Program-made: the position numbers and the translations under genes
Origin: Mesorhizobium sp. ES1-4
GTDB lineage: Bacteria; Pseudomonadota; Alphaproteobacteria; Rhizobiales; Rhizobiaceae
Direction of reading: 5' to 3'
DNA: 64,000 bases
Assembly: GCF_020164745.1 (NCBI RefSeq)
Contig: NZ_JAIUGV010000001.1
Location: 434,001-498,000 of the forward strand
In this document: piece after piece, positions 35,791 through 44,351 of the stretch
Layout: every line of letters begins with the position of its first letter
Position numbering within the stretch: position 1 is the stretch's first letter
The notes under the pieces: generated by a model
Told to the model about the DNA's origin: nothing
Seen by the model: the letters and a program-made list of their open reading frames with translations, nothing else
Database searches by the model: none

Positions 35791-38367
35791 CTAGGATTCA
35801 AGCACATCCTTGACGATCGTGGCCAGTTGCTTGAGCGAGAACGGCTTTGGCAGGAAGCCGAAATGCGCCTCGGCCGGCAAGTTCCTGGCGAATGCGTCCT
35901 CGGCATACCCGGAGACGAAGACGAACTTGATGTCCGGTTGGCGCTTGCGCAATTCACCAAGCAGCGTCGGTCCGTCCATTTCCGGCATCACCACGTCGGA
36001 CACGACGATATCGACCTTGCCGCCGAGCGCTTCGAACACTTCCAGCGCCTCGACGCCCGACGATGCCTCGTGAACGGTATAGCCGCGCGAGGTCAGCGCC
36101 CGCATGCCGCCCATGCGCACGGCGTCCTCGTCCTCGACCAGCAGCACCGTGGCCGACCCTGACAGATCTTTGGCATTGTCGGCCGGCTTGGCCGGCGCCG
36201 CGGCCGGCGCTTCGCCGGGTTCGGCTGCCTTTTTCGCTTCGGCGACGTGACGCGGCAGGAAGATGCGGAAGGTCGACCCCTTGCCCAGTTCGGAATCGCA
36301 GAAAATGAAGCCGCCGGTCTGCTTGATGATGCCGTAGACCATTGAAAGGCCAAGGCCCGTGCCCTTGCCGACCTCCTTGGTGGTAAAGAACGGCTCGAAA
36401 ATCTTCTTCAGCACGTCGGGCGCGATGCCGCTGCCGCTATCCTCGACTTCGACCGCCACATAATCGGCCGCGGTAAGTTCGCGATAGGAGAAGGTTTTGC
36501 ACTCCTCGGCAGTCACGTTGCGGGTGCGCACCGTGAGATCGCCGCCGGCCGGCATCGCGTCGCGCGCATTGACCGCCAGATTGACCACCACCTGCTCGAA
36601 CTGGCCGATATCGACCTTGACCGGCCAGAGATCGCGGCCATGGTCAATCTTGAGCTTGATGTCGTTGCCGACCAGCCGTGCAAGCAGCATCCTGAGATCA
36701 GCGAGCACGTCGGTAAGGTTCAGCACTTCCGGCCGCAGCGTCTGCTTGCGCGAGAACGCCAGCAACTGCCGCACGAGCGAGGCAGCGCGATTGGCGTTCT
36801 GCTTGATGTTCATGATGTCGGGGAAGGACGGATCCGACGGCCGGTGATTGGTCAAAAGCAGGTCGGACGCCATTATGATGGCGGTCAGCACATTGTTGAA
36901 GTCGTGCGCGATGCCGCCAGCGAGCTGGCCGACGGCCTGCATCTTCTGGCTTTGCGCCATCTGCCCTTCGAGCGCTTTCTGCTCCGTCGTCTCGACGGCA
37001 TAGACGATGGCCGATTCCTCGGCCCCCTCGCCACCAGTGCCGTCGGCGACGGCGTTGACGTAAAAACGGATATGCCGCTCTTCATTGCCGGGCAGCACGG
37101 TGTCGATCGGCTCGATGTCGGCCTGCCGCTGCCGGGCTTTTTCGAACGCGGCGGCAAAGGCAGGCCGGTCGCGGTCATGAATCACGGTGTCGAGCCGCAC
37201 GCGGCGATCCACGGCGTCGCGGTCGACGACCGAGGAAAATAGCGACAGGAACGGTGCGTTGGTGCGCAGGATGCGCCCGCTGGCATCGACACCGGCGATC
37301 GCCATGGGTGTCGAATTGAAGAAGCGGGTGAAGCGCACTTCTGAAGCGCGCAGATCGGCCGAGGCGTCCTCGCCCTGCGTGCGGTTGAGCACGATGGTGC
37401 GGGTTGGCCCGCCGACGCCCTCACGGCTGGCCGAAACGCGATGCATGAAGCGCACTGGCAATGCCTCGCCGGTCATTGTCGTCAAGTCGAGATCGATGAC
37501 CGCATTGCGCGTCGTGCCGGGGTCCGCCTTGACGGAGCGCACCAGCGCCATGCCGTCCCCGGCTACGATATCGGGCAAGGTGACGGCGCCGGGCGTGAAG
37601 CTGGCAAGATCGATGCCCAGCCATTCGGCGAGCGTGGCGTTGACGTAGGTGACGCGGCCGTCCTGGTCGGCCGAAAAGAAACCGGCCGGTGCGTGGTCCA
37701 GGTGATCGATGGCCTTCTGCAGATCGAGGAAGAACCGCTCCTGCTCGGCTCGCTCCTGCGAAATATCGGCAAGTTGCCAAGCCAGCATCGGCAGCCGCTG
37801 GCCTGGAACGCTGAACGTACGGGCGCGCGCCCGGTACCAGCGGGCGCCAGGTTCGGCGCCGGGCCGAATCGATTGCGCGAGCCGGAATTCGCCGTCGCCC
37901 GGCTGGCCGTCACGCAGCCCCGACGCCAGCCGGTAGATGGTCACCGAGGCTTCGGGGACATCCGAGAGCAAGCCTTCGACTGTCTTCAGGTCGGCGGCCG
38001 AGGAAGCTCCCGTCATATCGGCATAGGCCCGGTTGGCATAGACGACGCGGCCCTTGGTATCCGTGACCAGCAGGCCCTGCGACATCGAATCGACGAAAGC
38101 CTTGGACAGTTCGTCGCCCGTGGAACGCGGTGTGATCTGCACGAAGCCGATGGCGGTCGCGAACAGGAAGCCGACACCGATCATAGCCAGCACGCCAAGC
38201 ATGCCGAGCAGGAAGGGATCGCCGAGGCGCTCGCGGAAAAGGCCGAAGACGATTGCCGCGCCCGTCAGAACGACGATGAAGACGATAAGCCGGGTGACCG
38301 CGCCCGGTCGTGTATTCTGGTCGACGATCGGTACCGGATAGAAATCGCCGCGCGCTTCCTTGGCCAT
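35791..38367 (-). CDS. cckA: Hybrid sensor kinase CckA
   Basis: Cell-cycle kinase that feeds phosphate through ChpT to CtrA. 858 residues: two N-terminal membrane helices (about 25-75), tandem PAS regions ([24 protein letters not shown], [16 protein letters not shown]), HisKA with His488 in [14 protein letters not shown], a HATPase domain ([34 protein letters not shown]) and a C-terminal receiver with Asp791 in [13 protein letters not shown]. Domain order and the H-box match CckA. The 322-nt upstream region (38368-38689) contains a palindromic element and two GAATC (CcrM-type) sites. Confidence 0.95.
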   Translation of the reverse strand: MAKEARGDFYPVPIVDQNTRPGAVTRLIVFIVVLTGAAIVFGLFRERLGDPFLLGMLGVLAMIGVGFLFATAIGFVQITPRSTGDELSKAFVDSMSQGLLVTDTKGRVVYANRAYADMTGASSAADLKTVEGLLSDVPEASVTIYRLASGLRDGQPGDGEFRLAQSIRPGAEPGARWYRARARTFSVPGQRLPMLAWQLADISQERAEQERFFLDLQKAIDHLDHAPAGFFSADQDGRVTYVNATLAEWLGIDLASFTPGAVTLPDIVAGDGMALVRSVKADPGTTRNAVIDLDLTTMTGEALPVRFMHRVSASREGVGGPTRTIVLNRTQGEDASADLRASEVRFTRFFNSTPMAIAGVDASGRILRTNAPFLSLFSSVVDRDAVDRRVRLDTVIHDRDRPAFAAAFEKARQRQADIEPIDTVLPGNEERHIRFYVNAVADGTGGEGAEESAIVYAVETTEQKALEGQMAQSQKMQAVGQLAGGIAHDFNNVLTAIIMASDLLLTNHRPSDPSFPDIMNIKQNANRAASLVRQLLAFSRKQTLRPEVLNLTDVLADLRMLLARLVGNDIKLKIDHGRDLWPVKVDIGQFEQVVVNLAVNARDAMPAGGDLTVRTRNVTAEECKTFSYRELTAADYVAVEVEDSGSGIAPDVLKKIFEPFFTTKEVGKGTGLGLSMVYGIIKQTGGFIFCDSELGKGSTFRIFLPRHVAEAKKAAEPGEAPAAAPAKPADNAKDLSGSATVLLVEDEDAVRMGGMRALTSRGYTVHEASSGVEALEVFEALGGKVDIVVSDVVMPEMDGPTLLGELRKRQPDIKFVFVSGYAEDAFARNLPAEAHFGFLPKPFSLKQLATIVKDVLES

Positions 38368-38465
38368 ATGTCCCCTGCTCGTGAAATCCGATGTTCCGAC
38401 CCCTAATGCATATCGCCCAAAAGTGACTTCGATTTTGGGAAAACGACACGCATGAAAACAAGGAC

Positions 38466-38510
38466 CTAAAGCGCTTCACGTGAATCCGTTTCAGCGCGAC
38501 CGCGCTTTAG
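38466..38510. repeat. Palindromic element between cckA and the FliO-like gene
   Basis: CTAAAGCGC (38466-38474) and GCGCTTTAG (38502-38510) are perfect 9-bp outer arms; TTCACGTGAA at 38475-38484 is a perfect inner palindrome. GAATC occurs at 38482 and again shortly after 38510. It looks like a rhizobial intergenic palindrome. The rest of 38368-38689 shows no gene. Confidence 0.5.
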
Positions 38511-38689
38511 CCGGTTGAATCACATTCTCCCGGTCCGGAAAAGGCCCGGGCGGCAAATGTCAGATAAAAATGATGTCGGTCGGCCTTCGAGTGTTTCAAG
38601 CTGTTCACGATGCGTGAAAGGCAACTTGCGGTGGCCAGTCGCAACGGTCTAGTGTCGCGTCACTTTCCAAAACCGATCAGGGGAAACCA

Positions 38690-39442
38690 ATGCAGTGGCT
38701 GGATAGCGTGGCGGGTCCCGGTTATGCGGCGGCACTCCTGTGGACCTTCGCGGCGCTGATCCTGCTGGTCATCGTGCTCATCATCGTCAGGCTCGTTCGC
38801 AACCTGACCTTCGGCACGTTTGTCGCCGGTGGCCGCAACCGCAAGACGCGGCTCGCCGTCATGGACGCTACCGCCGTCGACAGCCATCGCCGGCTGGTGC
38901 TGGTACGGCGCGACGACATCGAACATCTGCTCCTGATCGGCGGCCCGACCGATGTCGTTGTCGAACGCGACATCCGCCTTGCCGCGCCGCGCCGTCCGGC
39001 GTTGACCGGAGATGGCGGCCTGCAGCCTGTTCCGGCTGCCGCGGCCCCGGCCGCGAAGCCGCGGCCGCCTCAACCCGCTCCCGTGCCTCCCAGGCAAGCC
39101 CCCGCTCCCCATCCGGGGGCCGTCGCGGGGCCTGCCCGCCCGCGTCCGGCGGCACCACCACCGGCCCCGGCGCCCGCACCGAAACCAGCGGCGCAAGGCC
39201 ATCAGTCGACAAATGTCACGCCACTGCCTGCCTATGGCTCCGCCAATGCCAACGTCGTCAAGAACACGCCACCGCCGCCGAGGCAGGACAGCATCGATGA
39301 CACGCTGATGAAGGAACTCGAGGTTTCGCTAGACCAACCCCGCTCAGGCGGCCCGGCGGGGAAACCGGCATCCAAGGCGCCGCCGTCGCTCGACGATGAA
39401 ATGACCAGGCTGTTGGGCGAACTCTCAAGCCAGAAGCGATAA
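38690..39442 (+). CDS. FliO/MopB-like membrane protein
   Basis: 250 residues. One membrane helix (about 13-38, LLWTFAALILLVIVLIIVRL), then a compact domain like FliO (RKTRLAVMDATAVDSHRRLV, DDIEHLLLIGGPTDVVVERD), and then a long Pro/Ala-rich linker with a short charged end (DSIDDTLMKELEVSLDQ, LDDEMTRLLGELSSQ). FliO helps assemble the flagellar export gate; this homologue lies far from any flagellar gene here, next to cckA, so a different membrane role is possible. Confidence 0.75.
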   Translation: MQWLDSVAGPGYAAALLWTFAALILLVIVLIIVRLVRNLTFGTFVAGGRNRKTRLAVMDATAVDSHRRLVLVRRDDIEHLLLIGGPTDVVVERDIRLAAPRRPALTGDGGLQPVPAAAAPAAKPRPPQPAPVPPRQAPAPHPGAVAGPARPRPAAPPPAPAPAPKPAAQGHQSTNVTPLPAYGSANANVVKNTPPPPRQDSIDDTLMKELEVSLDQPRSGGPAGKPASKAPPSLDDEMTRLLGELSSQKR

Positions 39443-39528
39443 TTCGCACCCAGGCCGCCTGCCAGTGAGTTGAACTGGTTGACGTTCGAGCATGCCTGAT
39501 CTGTTAAAGTGCGCCGCGGGCGTTGAAC

Positions 39529-39553
39529 AAAAAATGGCCGGCGAACCGGCCAT
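39529..39553 (-). terminator. Rho-independent terminator of dksA
   Basis: On the minus strand ATGGCCGG and CCGGCCAT enclose the tetraloop TTCG and are followed by six T. It lies 27 nt after the dksA stop. Confidence 0.9.
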
Positions 39554-39579
39554 CTGGAAATCGATGCAGGGTCGATCTA

Positions 39580-39996
39580 TCAGTCGTCGCGATAGACTTT
39601 TTCACGGCGCTCATGCCGCTCCTGCGCTTCGATCGACAAAGTGGCGATCGGGCGCGCGTCGAGCCGCTTCAACGCGATCGGCTCACCTGTCTCTTCGCAA
39701 TAGCCGTAAGTGCCTTCATCGATGCGCTGCAGCGCCGAATCGATCTTCGAGATGAGTTTCCGCTGACGGTCGCGGGCCCTGAGCTCAATCGCGCGGTCGG
39801 TTTCCGAAGAGGCGCGATCGGCGAGGTCGGGATGGTTGGCGTTTTCCTGCTGCAGGATTTCGAGAGTTTCGCGCGCTTCGCGCAAGATGTCGTTTTTCCA
39901 GGTGACGAGCTTCAGGCGGAAGTAGGATTTCTGCCGTTCGTTCATGAACGGCTCGTCTTCGGAGGGTACGTAATCGGCGGTAACGATGTCGTTCAT
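39580..39996 (-). CDS. dksA: RNA polymerase-binding regulator DksA, one-cysteine type
   Basis: 138 residues. Coiled coil with the tip region (SETDRAIELRARDRQRKLIS) and globular end EGTYGYCEETGEPIALKRLD. At the four zinc positions of E. coli DksA (C114, C117, C135, C138) this protein has Cys100, Thr103, Ser121 and Ala124, so it cannot hold zinc there. One-Cys (CTSA) DksA proteins are known from alphaproteobacteria such as Rhodobacter. It works with ppGpp on rRNA and amino acid promoters. I chose the ATG at 39996, where family similarity begins. Confidence 0.93.
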   Translation of the reverse strand: MNDIVTADYVPSEDEPFMNERQKSYFRLKLVTWKNDILREARETLEILQQENANHPDLADRASSETDRAIELRARDRQRKLISKIDSALQRIDEGTYGYCEETGEPIALKRLDARPIATLSIEAQERHERREKVYRDD

Positions 39997-40268
39997 TCGA
40001 CTCACCCAACTGCCCCAAATTTGGCGCCTATATATTCGTCGCCTGACGCCTGTACAAGCGCAATCAGCGGCCGTCTCACGCAAATGTTAAAGTGCATCCG
40101 CAGCCTTCTCCGGGGCGGGATAGATCTGTTTTGCTGGCGAAAGCAAGACGATCTTCGCCGATCGCCCGCAAGTAATTCGCCGCGCTGAAGAACGCGTACC
40201 ATTGTGCGCGGAGCCTTTCTCGTGGCTAATCGCGGCGACTTCGGCTCTCGGGCATCATTGGAGGTTGG

Positions 40269-40772
40269 GTGAGCAGGCTCTATCTGTTGCGACACGCCAA
40301 GGCCGGCTGGGCCTTGCCGGGCATGCGCGATTTCGATCGTCCACTCGACGCATCCGGCCGCGCCGATGCCGAAAAGATGGGGGCCGCGATGCGGTCCCGC
40401 TCCTATGTGCCGGACCTGACGTTATGCTCCAACGCCAAGCGCGCCAGGGAAACGCTCGAGGGACTGGCCGGCCAGACCGACACAGGCAAGGTGCTGTTTT
40501 TCGACGCGCTCTACAGCGAAGACGCGGCCGGCTATCTCCGGCTCGTCCGGGACCATGGCGGACCCGGTTCATTGCTGGTCATAGGGCACAACCCGATGAC
40601 GGAGGATCTCGCCATCGCGCTTTCGCGCGACGGTGGCGAGACGGAGCGGGCCGTGCTCAACCACGGCTTTCCGGCCTCGGGCCTTGCGGTCGTCCGTTTC
40701 CCCGGCGATCTGGCGAATGCGACCCAGGGAGCCGGCTATCTCGAAGCGTTCCTGACCCCAGCCGATCTCTGA
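40269..40772 (+). CDS. sixA: SixA-type histidine phosphatase
   Basis: 167 residues; the phosphohistidine motif RHAKAGW (LYLLRHAKAGWALPGMRDFD) is at the start, and the second His is in LLVIGHNPMTEDLAIAL. The short length and RHA rather than RHG fit SixA, which removes phosphate from His of phosphorelay proteins such as Hpt or HPr-like domains. The start is a GTG at 40269 with TTGGAGG upstream. It is 76 nt from ycjX. Confidence 0.88.
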   Translation: MSRLYLLRHAKAGWALPGMRDFDRPLDASGRADAEKMGAAMRSRSYVPDLTLCSNAKRARETLEGLAGQTDTGKVLFFDALYSEDAAGYLRLVRDHGGPGSLLVIGHNPMTEDLAIALSRDGGETERAVLNHGFPASGLAVVRFPGDLANATQGAGYLEAFLTPADL

Positions 40773-40848
40773 TGTCGATTTCCAGCGCCATTTCAAAGCC
40801 GGGTTCCAGCGCCTATATCGGGCGGACGCAAGTCCGAGAGATCATATT

Positions 40849-42327
40849 TTGGCATCATCGCTGACCACCTTCACCGACGAGGCAAGAATTGCCCTCGACA
40901 CATTGTCGGGACGTGCCACCGGACTTTTTTCCCCATCGCTGCGTTTGGGTGTGACTGGGCTCTCCCGCGCCGGCAAGACCGTCTTCATTTCGGCCTTCGT
41001 CCACAATCTGATCCACGGCGGACGTCTGCCGCTGTTCGAGGCGCAGAAATCGGGGCGTATCGCCCGCGCCTTCCTCGAACAGCAGCCCGACGATGCCGTG
41101 CCGCGTTTTCAGTACGAGGACCACATCGCCGCCTTGGTCAACGATCGCGCCTGGCCGGACTCGACCCGCGCCATTTCGGAATTGCGGCTGACGATCGAAT
41201 ATGAATCGGCCTCCGGCTGGAGCCGCATGTTTTCGTCAGGCAAACTGTCGGTCGACATCGTTGACTACCCCGGCGAATGGCTGCTCGACCTGCCGCTGCT
41301 CGGCAAATCCTTCGCCGATTTCTCGCGTGAAGCCCTCGAAATGGCCGCACTGCCTGTGCGCGAGGACCTTTCGCGGGGCTGGCGCGCGATCTTGGCGGAA
41401 ATCGACCCGAATGCCGTCGCCGACGAAATGACGGCACGCCGGCTGGCAGAAAGCTTCGCCGCCTATCTCAAGGCATGCAAGCTGGACGAGCGGGCGCTTT
41501 CGACCTTGCCACCCGGCCGTTTCCTGATGCCCGGCGATCTCGAAGGCTCGCCCGCGCTGACCTTCGCGCCGCTGGCCGGCCTCGGCGACAGCCGCGCGCG
41601 AAACGGTTCGTTGCACGCCATGATGGAACGGCGCTACGAGGCCTACAAGACACATGTGGTCAAACCGTTCTTCCGCGAGCATATCACGCGCCTGGACCGC
41701 CAGATCGTGCTCATCGACGCCATGCAGGCGCTGAACGCCGGCCCTGGTGCCATGGCCGACCTGGAGCGAGCCGTCACCGAGATCCTGAGCTGTTTCCGAC
41801 CCGGCCGGGGCAACCTACTCTCCGACCTTTTCTCTCGGCGTATCGACCGCATCCTGGTTGCCGCAACCAAGGCCGATCATCTGCACCATGAAAGCCATGA
41901 CCGGTTGCAGGCGATCGTGCGGCGCCTGGCCGACCGCGCGGTGGCGCGGGCGAATTTCACCGGCGCCGATGTCGACGTGGTGGCCATGGCGGCGGTACGC
42001 GCGACCCGCGAAGGCACCGTCAAGCAGGGCCGCGAAACATTGCCTGTTATCATCGGCACGCCGATCGCCGGCGAGAAGATCAATGGCGAAACATTCGACG
42101 GAAAGACGGAAACGGCTATATTTCCTGGTGATTTACCGCAAGATATTGATGCGGTGTTCGACCTTTCGGGGTCCGATCACAGGCAGGACTCCACAGACCC
42201 GGCAATCCGCTTCGTCCGGTTTCGTCCGCCGAAACTCGAACGCACGGCCGAAGGTATCACGCTGTCGCTGCCGCATATCAGGCTCGATCGTGCCTTGCAG
42301 TTCCTGATCGGAGACCATCTGGCATGA
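40849..42327 (+). CDS. ycjX: YcjX-family P-loop protein
   Basis: 492 residues with a GTPase-like Walker A GLSRAGKT (37-44), SVDIVDYPGEWLLDLPLLGK as the G3-like segment and VAATKADHL as the base-recognition (T/NKxD) motif. YcjX is conserved in Proteobacteria next to YcjF, and in E. coli is linked to envelope stress (Psp) transcription. The start is TTG at 40849, preceded by GAGAG. It overlaps ycjF by 4 nt. Confidence 0.88.
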   Translation: MASSLTTFTDEARIALDTLSGRATGLFSPSLRLGVTGLSRAGKTVFISAFVHNLIHGGRLPLFEAQKSGRIARAFLEQQPDDAVPRFQYEDHIAALVNDRAWPDSTRAISELRLTIEYESASGWSRMFSSGKLSVDIVDYPGEWLLDLPLLGKSFADFSREALEMAALPVREDLSRGWRAILAEIDPNAVADEMTARRLAESFAAYLKACKLDERALSTLPPGRFLMPGDLEGSPALTFAPLAGLGDSRARNGSLHAMMERRYEAYKTHVVKPFFREHITRLDRQIVLIDAMQALNAGPGAMADLERAVTEILSCFRPGRGNLLSDLFSRRIDRILVAATKADHLHHESHDRLQAIVRRLADRAVARANFTGADVDVVAMAAVRATREGTVKQGRETLPVIIGTPIAGEKINGETFDGKTETAIFPGDLPQDIDAVFDLSGSDHRQDSTDPAIRFVRFRPPKLERTAEGITLSLPHIRLDRALQFLIGDHLA

Positions 42328-43409
42328 CCGCGCCCCGCAAGCCGGCGGCTTTCCGCATCGAGCCGGAAGCCGCGCCGAAACAAGACGCGCCACAAGCACG
42401 CCAGGCCGAACCCTCGCGCAAGCCGCGCCCGATGAAGGCCGATGCGGCGTTGGTCATCCCTGCGGAGGTCGACGTCTTCGATGAACCGGACATTGTCGCC
42501 GCCGAGCCGCCGCCGTCGGTCGCTCCGAGACAACGTTCGATTCTCGGCAGCATCTTCTTCGGCGCCTTCGGGGTGCTGGTTTCGCTGGCTGTCGGCCTGT
42601 GGACGGATCAGCTCATACGCGATCTCTTTGCCCGCGCCGAATGGCTGGGCTGGCTGGCCGCCGGCATGGCGGCGATCGCGCTGCTGGCGCTTCTGGTAAT
42701 CCTGGTTCGCGAATTCCTGGCGATCGCCCGCCTCGCCGAGGTCGAAAAACTGCAGAAGCGCGCGCTCGATGCCGTCGCGCGCGACGACCCGAAGGCGGCA
42801 CGCGCGGTGGTCGATGAACTGTCGGCCTTCGTCGCGGCCAAACCCGAGACCGCGGCCGGCCGGCGCGCGCTGGCCGAATTACGCGGCGAGATCATCGACG
42901 GCGCCAATCTCGTACGCCTGGCGGAAGCGGAAATTCTCGGCCCCCTCGACGTCAGGGCCAAGGTGATGATTCTCGAAGCCGCCAAGCGCGTCTCGTTGGT
43001 GACCGCGGTGAGCCCGCGCGCGCTCGTCGACGTCGCCTATGTCGTCTTCGAGGCCGGACGCCTCATCCGCCGGCTGTCGGAACTCTATGGCGGACGGCCC
43101 GGGACGCTGGGTTTCTTCCGGCTGGCGCGCAGCGTGCTGGCGCATCTGGCGGTCACCGGCTCGATCGCCGTCGGCGACAGTTTCGTCCAGCAGATCGTCG
43201 GCCACGGCCTGGCGGCGCGTCTCTCGGCCAAGCTTGGCGAGGGCGTCGTCAACGGCATGATGACAGCGCGCATCGGCATCGCCGCGATGGAAACGGCACG
43301 TCCCCTGCCCTTCAGCGCGGCCAGGCGCCCGGGACTGGGCGATTTCCTCTCCGCATTGACATCGTTCGCGGCCAAGAAAGACGCCGAAACAGCCGGCTCC
43401 GGCAAATAG
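42324..43409 (+). CDS. ycjF: YcjF-family (TIGR01620/DUF697) membrane protein
   Basis: 361 residues: charged N-terminal 65, two helices in SIFFGAFGVLVSLAVGLWTD and WLAAGMAAIALLALLVILVR, and a DUF697 C-terminal part (GRPGTLGFFRLARSVLAHLA, GVVNGMMTARIGIAAMETAR). It starts within the ycjX stop (ATGA, 42324-42327), so the two proteins are made in step and probably act together. Confidence 0.88.
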   Translation: MTAPRKPAAFRIEPEAAPKQDAPQARQAEPSRKPRPMKADAALVIPAEVDVFDEPDIVAAEPPPSVAPRQRSILGSIFFGAFGVLVSLAVGLWTDQLIRDLFARAEWLGWLAAGMAAIALLALLVILVREFLAIARLAEVEKLQKRALDAVARDDPKAARAVVDELSAFVAAKPETAAGRRALAELRGEIIDGANLVRLAEAEILGPLDVRAKVMILEAAKRVSLVTAVSPRALVDVAYVVFEAGRLIRRLSELYGGRPGTLGFFRLARSVLAHLAVTGSIAVGDSFVQQIVGHGLAARLSAKLGEGVVNGMMTARIGIAAMETARPLPFSAARRPGLGDFLSALTSFAAKKDAETAGSGK

Positions 43410-43532
43410 CGTCCTGCTCTACGGGACGGTGCCCGGATTGCGGTTTCGAAGGCTCTTGGTGACGAAGCATTAACCAATCTTCTTCATGGTCAAACCGGTC
43501 ACAAACAGCCTCGTTGTTGCCGGGTGTCGTCG

Positions 43533-44084
43533 ATGAAAAGCGTAATTCTGTCCAGCGTCCTGCCCCTGGCGGCGGCGATCACAGCGGTCGCCTCTATGGC
43601 ATCCGGGGCCTCCGCCGGAGAGCCGGACAGGCAGTTTTTCCAGTCAGTTGAAGGCAAGTGGGTCGGCCCCGGCGAAATCGTCGCCGGCAAGTACAAGGGC
43701 ACGAAATTCAACTGCAGCTTCACCGGCTCCACGCCCGACGGCAAGATGGGCATGACGCTCGACGGCGGTTGCCGGGTCGGCGTGTTCACCCAGCCGATGT
43801 CGGCCAAGATCGAGCGCAGGGGACGTGACTACAAGGGTTCCTTCATGGGGGGTTCGGCCGGTGCCGGCCTCGATATTATCGGCGGCAATGTCGTCGACGC
43901 CCGCAAGGTTGTCTTCACCATCAACCGCAACCAGCTCCGCGGCGTCATGCAGGCACGCATTCCCGACGACAATTCGATGACCGTGACGGTTGCCGTGCGC
44001 GTTCAGGACCAATTGGTGCCCGTGATCGGCATGAGCCTCAAGCGGGTCGACGCCGTCCAAGTCGGCTCCATCACGCCGAACTGA
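43533..44084 (+). CDS. Exported hypothetical protein
   Basis: 183 residues; signal peptide MKSVILSSVLPLAAAITAVA followed by SMASGASAGE, cut after ASA. The mature part reads EGKWVGPGEIVAGKYKGTKF, NCSFTGSTPDGKMGMTLDGG and VRVQDQLVPVIGMSLKRVD, pointing to a beta-rich domain. Not assigned to a family. GTG 43524 is also in frame. The gene is 123 nt after ycjF and is followed by palindromic repeats. Confidence 0.7.
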   Translation: MKSVILSSVLPLAAAITAVASMASGASAGEPDRQFFQSVEGKWVGPGEIVAGKYKGTKFNCSFTGSTPDGKMGMTLDGGCRVGVFTQPMSAKIERRGRDYKGSFMGGSAGAGLDIIGGNVVDARKVVFTINRNQLRGVMQARIPDDNSMTVTVAVRVQDQLVPVIGMSLKRVDAVQVGSITPN

Positions 44085-44110
44085 GCGCACCGCCGCCATT
44101 TCTCTACGCA

Positions 44111-44150
44111 TTTCCGGCGGAAAACCGCTTTACGCCCACGATCGGAATTC
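44111..44150 (-). repeat. Partial copy of the intergenic repeat family
   Basis: TTCCGGCGGAAAACCGCTT and the following bases up to CGGAATTC match the central part of the elements at 47646 and 51038, in reverse orientation; the hairpin part is absent. Confidence 0.55.
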
Positions 44151-44208
44151 GGACTGTTCGATCCTGGCCGAAGCCCCTATCCTTTGCGCCGGCGACCAGC
44201 CATGGCGC

Positions 44209-44300
44209 TTAGAGCATTTCAGCGTTTCATCGAAATGCTGAAATGCTTTAGCTCTTTGTTTGATGCAATTCCGGACGGAAGACCATTTCACGCTCGTCCT
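44209..44300 (-). repeat. Copy of the intergenic palindromic repeat family
   Basis: Reverse orientation relative to the copies at 47646 and 51038. AGCATTTCAGC (44213-44223) and GCTGAAATGCT (44237-44247) form the hairpin. The flank GCAATTCCGGACGGAA matches the centre of the other copies. It lies directly ahead of the antiporter gene. Confidence 0.75.
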
Positions 44301-44351
44301 AGGATTGCGCTTGACCCCGACCGCACCCCGTTGCGGTCCCGAACGAACGGA

